From Hymenobacter sp. BT559 (lineage in GTDB: Bacteria > Bacteroidota > Bacteroidia > Cytophagales > Hymenobacteraceae): a stretch of 64,000 bases of DNA. The stretch's first letter is position 1. Each line of letters starts with the position of its first letter. The notes beneath the pieces were generated by a model. That model worked only from the letters and a program-made list of their open reading frames with translations. It was not told where the DNA came from and ran no database searches. Of the stretch, positions 16,370 through 23,855 are shown piece after piece. Made by a program: the position numbers and the translations under genes. The DNA lies in NCBI RefSeq assembly GCF_017571525.1, contig NZ_JAGETY010000003.1:365397-429396 (forward strand), written 5' to 3'.

Positions 16370-18043
16370 CTAGCCCGCTACTTCCTCCCCACGCAGGGCT
16401 AGCAGCTCGCGGGCGCTTTGCAAGGCATTTTCGCTGGGCTTGGCGCCGGCTATCATGTGCGCGATTTCCTTGATGCGGTCCTCGGGCGAGAGCTGCCGGA
16501 TGCGGCTCACCGTGCGGTCGGCGCGGTCTTCCTTATACACGAAGTAGTGCGTGTCGCCAGCCGCCGCCATCTGCGGCAGGTGCGAAATAGCCACGAGCTG
16601 GTGCTTGTGCGCCATTTGCTGCATCATACGGCCCACCTTCACCGCAATTTCGCCGCTGATGCCGGTGTCGATTTCGTCGAATACTATCGTGGGCAGCGCT
16701 GTCTTGTCGGCTAGCATATACTTGATGCACAGCATCAAACGCGAAAATTCACCACCCGACGCGGCCTTGCTCAGCGTTTGGGGCTGGGCACCTTTGTTGG
16801 CCGTAAACAGGATGCTTACCACGTCGGCGCCGCTGGCCGAGAGCGGGCCGGTTTTGTGCTCCACCACGATGCGGGCGTGCGGCATCCCGAGGTCGGCCAG
16901 TAGTGCGCTTAGCTCTTTCTCAAACTTAGGAAACGCTTTGCGGCGGCTTTCGGTGAGCTTGGCGGCCTGGGCGGTGGCTTGCTTCAGGGCTGCCTCCGAG
17001 TCTTTGCGCAGGCGGGCAATTTCCTTGTCGAGGTTCAGTACCGAGCCCACTTTCTGGCGCAGGGTTTCGCGGGTTTCGAGCAGGCCTTCCACGTCGCGGC
17101 GCTGGTGCTTGCGCTGCAGGTTGTAGAGCACCGTGAGGCGCGCCTGCAGCTCCTCGGCGCGGGCGGGGTCGCCCTCGGTGCGGCGCTCGGCAGTTTCAAC
17201 CTCATCGGCAATGTCGTGCAGCTCAATCAGGCAGCTTTCCAGGCGCTCGCGCAACTCGCGGAAGGCCTCCGAGTAGCCCGACACCTGCCCTAGCAGCGTC
17301 GAGGCGTCCTTCATGGTGCTGGTGGCGCAGCTTTCGCTGTCGCGCAGGCCGTGCAGCGCCTGGCTTAGCTTGTACTTGATTTCCTCGGCGTGCTCCAGCT
17401 GTTTTACTTCCTGCTCCAGCGCCTCCTGGTCTTCCTTGTCGAGGTTGGCTTCTTCCAGCTCATTCAGCAGAAAGCTATTGTAATCCAGCTCCTTGCTAGC
17501 TTGGGCTGACTGGTCTTCAAGCGCCTTAAGGTCGGTTTCGAGCTTGCGGTACTGCCGGTAGGCGTTGCCGTAGTGCGTGCGCGTGGGCACGAGGTTGGCG
17601 TAGAGGTCGAGCAGGTTGAGCTGAAACACGGCATCGCCCAGCAGCAGCGTATCGTGCTGCGAGTGAATGTCCATGAGGTTGGCGCCAATCTTCCGGAGGG
17701 CATCCAGTGTCACCGGCGTATCATTCACAAAGGCCCGCGACTTGCCCGAGGGGCTGATTTCGCGCCGCAGGATGCATTGCGTATCATAGTCAAGGTCTTC
17801 GGCCTCAAAAATATCCTGCAGCTGGTAATTCGTGATGTCAAACTGTCCCTCAATCACACACTTGCGCTCGGTATTGAAGAGCATGCGCGAGTCGGCCCGG
17901 TTGCCGAGCAGCAGTCCAATGGCCCCTAGCATAATGGACTTGCCCGCCCCGGTTTCGCCGGTGATAATATTGAGCAGCGGCGAGGGCCGCAGCTCCAGCT
18001 GCTCGATAAGGGCGTAATTCTGAATACGAAGGTCTACTAACAT
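16370..18043 (-). CDS. recN: DNA repair protein RecN
   Basis: A 557-residue SMC-like ATPase that acts early in double-strand break repair on the nucleoid. Motifs: Walker A ITGETGAGKSIML near residue 30, a long central coiled coil (about 150-370, rich in Glu, Leu, Gln), the ABC signature LSKAASGGEFSRLML, Walker B PTIVFDEIDTGISGE and the D-loop/H-region VAISHLPQMAAAGD. The length is normal. In many Bacteroidota recN closes the bamD-rpoZ-coaBC-porD run, which is the order seen here, though a terminator at 18236 separates it from porD, so it is probably transcribed on its own. Confidence 0.95.
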   Translation of the reverse strand: MLVDLRIQNYALIEQLELRPSPLLNIITGETGAGKSIMLGAIGLLLGNRADSRMLFNTERKCVIEGQFDITNYQLQDIFEAEDLDYDTQCILRREISPSGKSRAFVNDTPVTLDALRKIGANLMDIHSQHDTLLLGDAVFQLNLLDLYANLVPTRTHYGNAYRQYRKLETDLKALEDQSAQASKELDYNSFLLNELEEANLDKEDQEALEQEVKQLEHAEEIKYKLSQALHGLRDSESCATSTMKDASTLLGQVSGYSEAFRELRERLESCLIELHDIADEVETAERRTEGDPARAEELQARLTVLYNLQRKHQRRDVEGLLETRETLRQKVGSVLNLDKEIARLRKDSEAALKQATAQAAKLTESRRKAFPKFEKELSALLADLGMPHARIVVEHKTGPLSASGADVVSILFTANKGAQPQTLSKAASGGEFSRLMLCIKYMLADKTALPTIVFDEIDTGISGEIAVKVGRMMQQMAHKHQLVAISHLPQMAAAGDTHYFVYKEDRADRTVSRIRQLSPEDRIKEIAHMIAGAKPSENALQSARELLALRGEEVAG

Positions 18044-18051
18044 CGACCGTA

Positions 18052-18082
18052 GATTTAACGGATGTAACGGATTGCGCGGATA
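18052..18082 (-). repeat. 9-base periodic repeat (AATCCGnnn)
   Basis: Read on the minus strand the segment is TATCCGCGC, AATCCGTTA, CATCCGTTA, AATC: three and a half units with an exact 9-base period and a conserved ATCCG core. A second array of the same unit lies at 50949-50984 before trmD. It starts 9 bases upstream of the recN start codon. Confidence 0.55.
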
Positions 18083-18083
18083 C

Positions 18084-18290
18084 GCCTGCTAGAGCAGGCT
18101 GGCTACGCAAATGGCATTAGCCAAGTAGGTAAGCTTTGGCAACGCTACACTAAAATTACTAGCTAACCGGCGAATATTTTTACGAAGCTGCTTGAGCGCA
18201 AACCCAAAGTTGCCGCTTACCTGGTAAGAAATAAAAACGGGCGGGCGATGCCGCCCACCCGTTTACCCAATTAGCCTGCTCATAGCAGGC
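18084..18290. repeat. Paired small hairpins GCCTGCT/AGCAGGC
   Basis: The same 7-base stem GCCTGCT...AGCAGGC occurs twice, at 18084-18099 (2-base loop) and 18274-18290 (3-base loop), on either side of the intergenic space upstream of recN. Apart from these and the terminator at 18236 I see nothing else in the region. Confidence 0.4.
18233..18263 (-). terminator. Terminator after porD
   Basis: AACGGGCGGGCG (18236-18247) pairs with CGCCCACCCGTT (18252-18263), one mismatch, 4-base loop; on the minus strand it is followed by a T5 run (18237-18233). It lies 49 bases beyond the porD stop and separates the bamD-to-porD run from recN. Confidence 0.7.
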
Positions 18291-18311
18291 GTATCTGCTT
18301 CACTAGCTAAA

Positions 18312-19223
18312 TCAGCGACTTAGGACAGTCTGATACTTCGGCAGGTTGCCGGGGTCTACATCCGTCATCAACGTGATGAGCTGCTGCTTTTGCTGCGTGT
18401 CGGTGCTGGTGCGGAAGATATTGGTAATCTCATCGGCCTTGGCATCGAAGAAGGCCCGCACAAATAAGGTGCTGGGCCGCACGGTGTTGGCTTTTTGAAT
18501 GCCGGTGAGCGCGGTCAGGATGGAGGTGCGGGCCTCGTCGGGCTTTTCGATAAAAATGTCCATGCCCTGCCGGTAGTAGGCGTAGAGGCCGGTGCGGAAA
18601 GCTTCGAGCTGCGGGTCGGTAAGGTTATTGAGCAGCCAGTAGCGGTTGCGCGAGCTGGTATCGCGCCAGCCTTCATCGGCCTCGTTGGTCACGTTCTGGT
18701 TGGCCGAGTATTGCAGAATGTTGCGCGCCTGGTCGTAGTAAGTGCTGCCCCCTAGCCGCGAAAAGGTGTCTTGGTCGGTGCCAATCACCATGTAAGCGTA
18801 AAAGGCCAGCAGCGACGACAGGTTATTGACGAAGTTGCTGGGCGAGTAATCAAGTGCCGTTTGGGGTGTGTAGTTAAAATTGAAGCTCCGGTCGTTGATA
18901 TTCAGCAGATTGGTTTCATAGCCGGTGCCGTACACCGGCCGCGTGGCAATGAGGCGCATCGTGGCCTGATAGGTGCCATTCTGCGGAATACCGGTGATGC
19001 CTACAAACATGCGTAGTTTGATGCGCTCTTCGGGCCGGTAGGGCTGGCGCGTCCAGGTGCGGGTGTTGAGGAAGGCCGTCATGTCCTTCTGCAGCTGCGC
19101 CACCAGCGTAGGGTCGGTTATCGTCACGTTTTCCAGCGAGATGGCCACCTGGGCATTGAGCTCCTGTGCCTGGCTGCTCAGGCTAGCCAGCAGCAGGGCC
19201 AGCAACGCGAAAATCTTACGCAT
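18312..19223 (-). CDS. porD: DUF4835 protein, PorD-like (type IX secretion associated)
   Basis: A 303-residue exported protein with signal peptide MRKIFALLALLLASLSSQAQ. The sequence matches the Bacteroidota DUF4835 family, for which the Porphyromonas member PorD is linked to type IX secretion: ELNAQVAISLENVTITDP at the mature N terminus, FLNTRTWTRQPYRPEERI, LLAFYAYMVIGTDQDTFS, and the C-terminal half GWRDTSSRNRYWLLNNLTD. The molecular role is not well known. Its start overlaps the coaB stop by 8 bases (19216-19223), so translation is probably coupled. The name follows the family and conserved gene order rather than any direct proof. Confidence 0.85.
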   Translation of the reverse strand: MRKIFALLALLLASLSSQAQELNAQVAISLENVTITDPTLVAQLQKDMTAFLNTRTWTRQPYRPEERIKLRMFVGITGIPQNGTYQATMRLIATRPVYGTGYETNLLNINDRSFNFNYTPQTALDYSPSNFVNNLSSLLAFYAYMVIGTDQDTFSRLGGSTYYDQARNILQYSANQNVTNEADEGWRDTSSRNRYWLLNNLTDPQLEAFRTGLYAYYRQGMDIFIEKPDEARTSILTALTGIQKANTVRPSTLFVRAFFDAKADEITNIFRTSTDTQQKQQLITLMTDVDPGNLPKYQTVLSR

Positions 19224-19869
19224 AAACGGCAGTAAAACGGGTCTGAATAAGGGCTACCAGCGTGCGGGCCAGCTCCGACTTGGCTTGTAACTCAAAGTTA
19301 AGCACCTGCCCGGCGCGGTCGAGCACGGTTACCTTGTTGGTGTCGTGGCCGAAGCCGGCGCCGGCATCACGCAGCGAATTGAGTACCACTAAATCGAAAT
19401 TTTTGCGCAGCAGCTTGCCCTGAGCATGGGCCAACTCGTTGGTAGTTTCCAACGCAAAACCGACCGAAAATTGTTCAGCTCGCTTGGTTTGGCCGAGCGT
19501 GGTGGCAATGTCCACGTTCTTGACCAGCTCCAGCGTCAGCGTATCGCCTTCTTTCTTCATCTTTTCCGGGGCCACGCTAGCCGGCCGGTAGTCGGCCACG
19601 GCGGCGGCAAATACCCACACATCGGCCAGCGGTGCGGCCTCGGCAGCAGCCTCGTACATCTGCTGGGCCGTTTCGACGCGCACCGTGCTGATGAGGGGGC
19701 TAGCCGGTGCGGGCAGCGCCGTGGGCCCGCTGATAAGCGTCACGGTAGCCCCTGTAGCAGCAAAGGCTTCGGCCAGAGCGTAGCCCATTTTGCCCGTAGA
19801 GCGGTTGCCCAAAAAGCGAACGGGGTCGAGCGGCTCGTAGGTGGGCCCAGCAGTGAGGAGAACGCGCAT
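19216..19869 (-). CDS. coaB: Phosphopantothenate-cysteine ligase domain as separate protein
   Basis: A 217-residue protein equal to the C-terminal half of the usual CoaBC fusion; it joins 4'-phosphopantothenate to cysteine with CTP or ATP in coenzyme A synthesis. MRVLLTAGPTYEPLDPVRFL with NRSTGKMGYALAEAF is the conserved nucleotide-binding start, and FAAAVADYRP and KNVDIATTLG follow. The ATG at 19869 directly follows an in-frame TAA, so it cannot be read as a fusion with coaC. Between the two genes is a perfect 35-base inverted repeat (19888-19984). All of the ligase domain appears present, so it can work as a separate enzyme. Confidence 0.9.
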   Translation of the reverse strand: MRVLLTAGPTYEPLDPVRFLGNRSTGKMGYALAEAFAATGATVTLISGPTALPAPASPLISTVRVETAQQMYEAAAEAAPLADVWVFAAAVADYRPASVAPEKMKKEGDTLTLELVKNVDIATTLGQTKRAEQFSVGFALETTNELAHAQGKLLRKNFDLVVLNSLRDAGAGFGHDTNKVTVLDRAGQVLNFELQAKSELARTLVALIQTRFTAVYA

Positions 19870-19887
19870 TTAGTGTATGTTTTTTAC

Positions 19888-19984
19888 AAAAGAACGTCAT
19901 GCTGAGCTTGTCGAAGCATCTCCCCCGCGCCGCTAGGAGGCATTCGGGAGAGATGCTTCGACAAGCTCAGCATGACGTTCTTTT
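19888..19984. repeat. Perfect inverted repeat at the coaC/coaB junction
   Basis: Arms of 35 bases (19888-19922 and 19950-19984) are exact complements around a 27-base spacer; the core reads ACGTCATGCTGAGCTTGTCG. The element occupies nearly all of the 116 bases between coaC and coaB, where other Bacteroidota have one fused gene. A shorter relative with the same AAAGAACGTCATG end stands at 50262-50304. On the minus strand the left end gives a run of T only after several bases, so partial transcription termination is possible. Confidence 0.85.
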
Positions 19985-19985
19985 A

Positions 19986-20576
19986 TTATTTAACGTTGAA
20001 AAACTGCACTAGCTCGGCCACAATCTGCTCGGGCTCCAGCATGCGGCCGGGGCCGTTGAGGCCGCTCGCCAGCTCGCCAGCCGGCGAGTCGAACACGTAG
20101 TTGCCGAACGAGCGCAGGCGCTGGATATTCTGCTGCACGGCCGGGTGGGCGTACATATCCAGGTCCATAGCCGGGGCCAGAAACACCGGGCAGCGCGCCG
20201 ACAAGTACACGGCGCTCAGCAGATTAGGGCACAGGCCCTGGGCTAGTTGGCCGAGTGTGTTGGCGCTGGCCGGGGCAATGACGTAGGCATCGGCCCACAG
20301 TCCCAGCTCGACGTGGTTGTGCCACTGCCCGCTGGCCGCATCACGCAAAAAGCCCGTCAGGACGGGCTTTTTGGAGAGGGTGCCGAGCGTGAGCGGCGTC
20401 ACAAACGCCGCCGCCGCTTCGGTGAGAATAACCTGCACTTCGGCACCGGCTTGCACCAGCAGCCTCACCAGCGGGGCGGCCTTGTAGGCGGCAATGCTGC
20501 CACTCACCCCTAGCAGGATGCGGCGGCTATTTAATTGCTGGTTGTTGCTTGTTGCTTGTTGATTGCTTGCACTCAT
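19986..20576 (-). CDS. coaC: Phosphopantothenoylcysteine decarboxylase domain as separate flavoprotein
   Basis: A 196-residue FMN protein equal to the N-terminal half of CoaBC; it decarboxylates 4'-phosphopantothenoylcysteine on the way to CoA. Seen: ILLGVSGSIAAYKAAPLVRL, the active histidine in WHNHVELGLWADAYVIAPAS, and the PAMxxxM loop as APAMDLDMYAHPAVQQ. The domain ends naturally after PEQIVAELVQFFNVK. ATG at 20576 is preferred to a TTG six codons upstream. The first 20 codons encode a Gln/Asn/Ser tract from a CAAGCAAC-type simple repeat, which looks like a later addition before the conserved SRRILLGVSG. It belongs to the bamD-rpoZ-coaC-coaB-porD run. Confidence 0.9.
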   Translation of the reverse strand: MSASNQQATSNNQQLNSRRILLGVSGSIAAYKAAPLVRLLVQAGAEVQVILTEAAAAFVTPLTLGTLSKKPVLTGFLRDAASGQWHNHVELGLWADAYVIAPASANTLGQLAQGLCPNLLSAVYLSARCPVFLAPAMDLDMYAHPAVQQNIQRLRSFGNYVFDSPAGELASGLNGPGRMLEPEQIVAELVQFFNVK

Positions 20577-20612
20577 CGGATAACTACTTAACAATCAGCA
20601 GCCAGCAATCAA

Positions 20613-20951
20613 CTAGAACAGCTCGCGCGGGATAACTACGGGCGCCGCTTCGGGCGTTTCGTAGTGCAGCTCGCCGGCGATAAACTCCTCAATGGCCTGG
20701 CTGGTGGGCTTGGGCTGGCGCTCGTACTGCTTGCTGATTTCAATCTGCTCGCGGTTTTCGAACACTTCTTCGAGGTTGTCGACGGTGGTGGCAAACTCGG
20801 CCAGACGGTCGGTCAGCTCTTCTTTCAGCTTCACCGACAGCTGGTTTGCGCGCTTCGAGATGATAGAAATCGCCTCGTATACGTTGTTATTATCCGACGT
20901 GATGTCGGCCAGGTTGCGGGTAACGATGGAGGCGGAAGCGGGGGTCTTCAT
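20613..20951 (-). CDS. rpoZ: DNA-directed RNA polymerase omega subunit
   Basis: A 112-residue Bacteroidota-type omega (Rpb6-like) protein that helps assemble RNA polymerase. The ATG at 20951 starts MKTPASASIVTRNLADITSD; the core NVYEAISIISKRANQLS is the Rpb6/omega signature, followed by a helical ELTDRLAEFATTVDNLEEVF and the C-terminal TSQAIEEFIAGELHYETPE. The frame remains open much further upstream (to about 21329), but that part overlaps bamD in another frame and has no family resemblance. The 94-base gap to bamD contains an imperfect inverted repeat (TTGGGTTATTG at 20957-20967, CAATAAACCCAA at 21024-21035). Confidence 0.9.
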   Translation of the reverse strand: MKTPASASIVTRNLADITSDNNNVYEAISIISKRANQLSVKLKEELTDRLAEFATTVDNLEEVFENREQIEISKQYERQPKPTSQAIEEFIAGELHYETPEAAPVVIPRELF

Positions 20952-21045
20952 GGTTCTTGGGTTATTGTTTTCGGTTGGTGGTCTATTGCTAGGGCTGACT
21001 TGGCCGGCGGCCAAAACCAACAGCAATAAACCCAAACTCAGGTAT

Positions 21046-21903
21046 TTAGTTGGTGGCGGGCGCCGGAGTGGGGCTAGCCGCCGTGTTGGCATCGGGGATG
21101 CTCTTGAGACGTTCGAGCTCGGCGCGGCTGTCGTCGTACATGGCCTGGGCCAGCCGCAGGTTTTTGCTTTGCGGGTAGGTGTCGATGAAGTGCTGGTAGT
21201 AGGCCACGGCATCGGTGAAGCGCTCGCGCTGCTTCGACTCGATGCTTTCCTTAGCCCAGGCGTACTGCGCTTGCAGGCGAATGTAGTCGGCCTGCTCGCT
21301 GTATACCGAGCCAGGATATTGCTGCACAAAATTGCCGAGCGAAGTCACGGCCGCCTGGTTGTAGCGCAATGCATAGTAGAGCTTGGCGCTCTGAAAAGCC
21401 TTGTTTTCCAGCTTCTTTTGCAGCTCTTGCGACATGCTTTCGGCCTCGGCCTTAAACTGACTGCTGGCGTAGGTGTTCAGAAAGTCCTGGATAGTCTCGA
21501 CCGCCGTGATGGTGTTGGTCTGGTCGAGCTCGTAGCTGGGCGAATCGCGGTAGAGCGACTTGGCCCGCAGAAACGACGCCTCCTCTACCTGCGGCGAGTT
21601 GGGATAGGTGTCGATAAACTGCTTGAAGTAGTAAGCAGCCAGCACGTAGTTGCGCTGCTTGTAGTTGGTGTTGGCGAAGTAAAACTGTGCCTTCTCGGCC
21701 TCGGGGCGGCCCTTAAGCAGCGGAATCAGCTCTTCGAGCAGCGTGCCCGAGCGGAAGAAGTCGCCTTTATCATAGTACTTGATGGCCGCCTCGTACTTCT
21801 CATTCACACTGCCGTTTTTGAGCAGTTTCTGGTAGCCCGTGCAGGACCCTAGCGAGAGGGTGCCGGTGAGCAGGGCCGCGGTAATCAAACGGGAGAATCG
21901 CAT
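21046..21903 (-). CDS. bamD: Outer membrane protein assembly factor BamD
   Basis: A 285-residue lipoprotein of the BAM complex that inserts beta-barrel proteins in the outer membrane. The signal MRFSRLITAALLTGTLSLGS ends in a lipobox with Cys at about 21. The rest is TPR-like: EKYEAAIKYYDKGDFFRSGT, AQFYFANTNYKQRNYVLAAY followed by YFKQFIDTYPNSPQVEEASF, and later DAVAYYQHFIDTYPQSKNLR, the repeated YP..P pattern of BamD. A low-complexity tail (TAASPTPAPATN) ends it. A TACCTTTG promoter element lies only 8 bases upstream of the ATG, so the mRNA may be almost leaderless. It heads the run to porD. Confidence 0.93.
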   Translation of the reverse strand: MRFSRLITAALLTGTLSLGSCTGYQKLLKNGSVNEKYEAAIKYYDKGDFFRSGTLLEELIPLLKGRPEAEKAQFYFANTNYKQRNYVLAAYYFKQFIDTYPNSPQVEEASFLRAKSLYRDSPSYELDQTNTITAVETIQDFLNTYASSQFKAEAESMSQELQKKLENKAFQSAKLYYALRYNQAAVTSLGNFVQQYPGSVYSEQADYIRLQAQYAWAKESIESKQRERFTDAVAYYQHFIDTYPQSKNLRLAQAMYDDSRAELERLKSIPDANTAASPTPAPATN

Positions 21904-21911
21904 ACAAAGGG

Positions 21912-21919
21912 CAAAGGTA
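21912..21919 (-). promoter_or_regulatory. Candidate bamD promoter (-7 element)
   Basis: Minus-strand TACCTTTG fits the Bacteroidota -7 consensus TAnnTTTG. It ends 8 bases before the bamD ATG, which would leave a leader of only a few bases. No convincing TTG is seen at the expected -33 distance. Confidence 0.45.
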
Positions 21920-21986
21920 CAAGTAAAACGGCAGCCAGCCGCCGGGTAGTTCCGCCGGCCGGGTGGCTAGCCCAGGAGCCACGGGC

Positions 21987-23783
21987 CTAGCGGGGGGTTG
22001 CACCGGGGGCCGCCGGCGCCGTGGGCCGGGCCTTGGTTGGGGCAGCCTTGGGCGATGCCGGCTGCTGCGGCCGGGCGCGGGGCCTGGCTTTGGGCCGGGC
22101 TTTTGGGGCCTTAGATTTGGTTTTCGGTTTGGCTTTGGGCCGGGTGCGCTTGATGTCAGCGGCGAAATGCTTGCCGAAAACTACGCGCCGGGTGGGCCGC
22201 TCGTTAGGCCGCCAGCGAAAGCCTTTGAGCTCTTTATCAGTGGCTTTCAGCTCGTGCACCGGAAAGTAGCTGGCCTCGGGGTTGGTGACCCAGGTGAGCT
22301 GCTTGATTTTATTATCGGCAAAGCGCAAGGTCATCGAGGCCGAGAATGACTTGTTCATGCCACTCAGAAACGACTTGTTTGTGCTGCTCTTGGCAGAGTC
22401 GTTTTCCACGGTAAAATACAGGCTCTCGGCGTTGCCGAGCACGTCGATGCGGGCCATCTGGCTGCGCCGAAAGTAGGCCACCATATTGCGACCTTTCACT
22501 TGGTTGTAGTCCTGTATAGTGTCTTCCTGAATGGCAAACGCATTGGCAAACAGGCTGGCGCGGTCGAGCTGGCCGCGCTTGAAGCGCAGGTTCATCGAGT
22601 CGGCGGTGAGCTGGTTGCGGGCCTGCCAGATTACCGGGTCGCGGTTGAGGTAGATGATGCTGTCCTGGCGGTCGTAGGTGAGCGAGTCGCAGCGCCCTTG
22701 CATCCGGCCTCTGAAAATCTGCACCTTAGGCCAGGCATAAAGAATGGGCCGCTGGCTAGCCCGCCCCAGCCGCGATTCTACACTGAGCAGCGTGTCGGCG
22801 GCCATATAGAGGGTATCCTTGCCCGAGATATTGCGCACCACTGGCCGCGAGCCGAAGAGCTTGGTGCGGCCCAGCGCCCGCCAGTAGCGGCCCTGGTCGC
22901 CGCGCAGCACGAGGTTATCTTTCTTCGAGATGAGCGACACGTGGCCCGTCGCCACGCCGTAGAGCTTCACCTGGTCATACACCAGCACGTCGCCCCCTAG
23001 CAGATAGCCAGGCGTTTCAATCTGGGCCTTGCGGGCGAAGTTGGATACGCGCGTGACCGTATTGTAGGTCCCTTTTTCGGCGTAGAGGTCGCCCTGCGTG
23101 CTCTTAATGCGGGTGGGGCCGTCGAAATAGGCAATTTTGGTACTCGTATTAAACGTCAGCGTATCGTTGCGCAGGTCGGTGGGCTGGCCCTGCTCGTCGA
23201 GCGAAACCAGGTGCACATCGCGCTTAAAGACAAATACTTTGCTATTGGTATCGTAAAAGCCCTGCTGGCTGTCGAGCGTATTTTTGGGGTCGACGATGTG
23301 ACCGCCCACGGTGTAAAAGGCGGTGCGGCGGGTGAGGTCGTAGTCGAGGGCCGTAGTGGTGAGCGTCATGCGCGGGTCGTGCATGGTCACGACCTGGCCG
23401 GTCATGCGAGCCAGCCGCTTGTTGCCGTCATAAAAGCCGTGGTCGCCGGTGATGGTGAGCGTATCGCTCTGCACGATGCGCACGTTGCTAAAGCCTTCTA
23501 TCTCGTTGCGGTCGAGGTATTGATAGGCTGAATCGCAGTACAAGAGCACATCTTGCTGCTTAAAACTAACGGCTCCCAGCAGCTTGCGAATTTTCACGCC
23601 ATTAAAATCGCCACCACGCAACTCGTTGGCGTGCAGCAGCTCTACCGGCGTGCCCTTCACTACAGGCTGTGGGCGGGCACCAGACGTGGCGGGCTGAGGG
23701 GTAGCACCAGGCCGTTTTTGGGCCCACGCGGCCCCTAGCGGCAGCAAAAACAGAAGAAGCAGGAAAAAGCGGGACAGCGGCAT
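21987..23783 (-). CDS. OstA-like (LptA/LptD N-domain) protein
   Basis: A 598-residue exported protein with repeated beta-jellyroll strands like those of LptA and the N-domain of LptD, which bind and move lipopolysaccharide. ATG at 23783 gives the signal MPLSRFFLLLLFLLPLGAAW. Typical strings are VELLHANELRGGDFNGVKIR, LLYCDSAYQYLDRNEIEGF, DTLTITGDHGFYDGNKRLAR and VTMHDPRMTLTTTALDYDLT. After about residue 540 comes a very basic Lys/Arg/Pro/Ala tail of about 60 residues with repeats such as PKAKPKTKSKAPKARPKARP, perhaps binding phosphate groups or cell wall. A TAACTTTG element abuts the start. It is divergent from tilS. Confidence 0.85.
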   Translation of the reverse strand: MPLSRFFLLLLFLLPLGAAWAQKRPGATPQPATSGARPQPVVKGTPVELLHANELRGGDFNGVKIRKLLGAVSFKQQDVLLYCDSAYQYLDRNEIEGFSNVRIVQSDTLTITGDHGFYDGNKRLARMTGQVVTMHDPRMTLTTTALDYDLTRRTAFYTVGGHIVDPKNTLDSQQGFYDTNSKVFVFKRDVHLVSLDEQGQPTDLRNDTLTFNTSTKIAYFDGPTRIKSTQGDLYAEKGTYNTVTRVSNFARKAQIETPGYLLGGDVLVYDQVKLYGVATGHVSLISKKDNLVLRGDQGRYWRALGRTKLFGSRPVVRNISGKDTLYMAADTLLSVESRLGRASQRPILYAWPKVQIFRGRMQGRCDSLTYDRQDSIIYLNRDPVIWQARNQLTADSMNLRFKRGQLDRASLFANAFAIQEDTIQDYNQVKGRNMVAYFRRSQMARIDVLGNAESLYFTVENDSAKSSTNKSFLSGMNKSFSASMTLRFADNKIKQLTWVTNPEASYFPVHELKATDKELKGFRWRPNERPTRRVVFGKHFAADIKRTRPKAKPKTKSKAPKARPKARPRARPQQPASPKAAPTKARPTAPAAPGATPR

Positions 23784-23789
23784 TCGGGC

Positions 23790-23797
23790 CAAAGTTA
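23790..23797 (-). promoter_or_regulatory. Candidate promoter of the OstA-like gene
   Basis: Minus-strand TAACTTTG ends 6 bases before the ATG at 23783, so transcription would begin at or next to the start codon. This is the second near-leaderless arrangement in the window. Confidence 0.4.
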
Positions 23798-23821
23798 CGG
23801 CGGCAGGCCGGGGCTAACGCG

Positions 23822-23829
23822 CATCTTTG
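23822..23829 (+). promoter_or_regulatory. Candidate tilS promoter (-7 element)
   Basis: CATCTTTG, one base from TAnnTTTG, lies 26 bases upstream of the tilS ATG. Confidence 0.35.
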
Positions 23830-23855
23830 CAGGCTAGTGCCCTTTCCTATTTGTC

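Noticed and set aside
20952..21329. N-terminal extension of rpoZ by 126 codons
   Set aside because: It overlaps bamD in another frame and has no resemblance to omega; the ATG at 20951 gives a normal family length.
20692..21852. 386-codon plus-strand frame opposite rpoZ and bamD
   Set aside because: Antisense to two well-recognised genes, with no motif and no promoter of its own.
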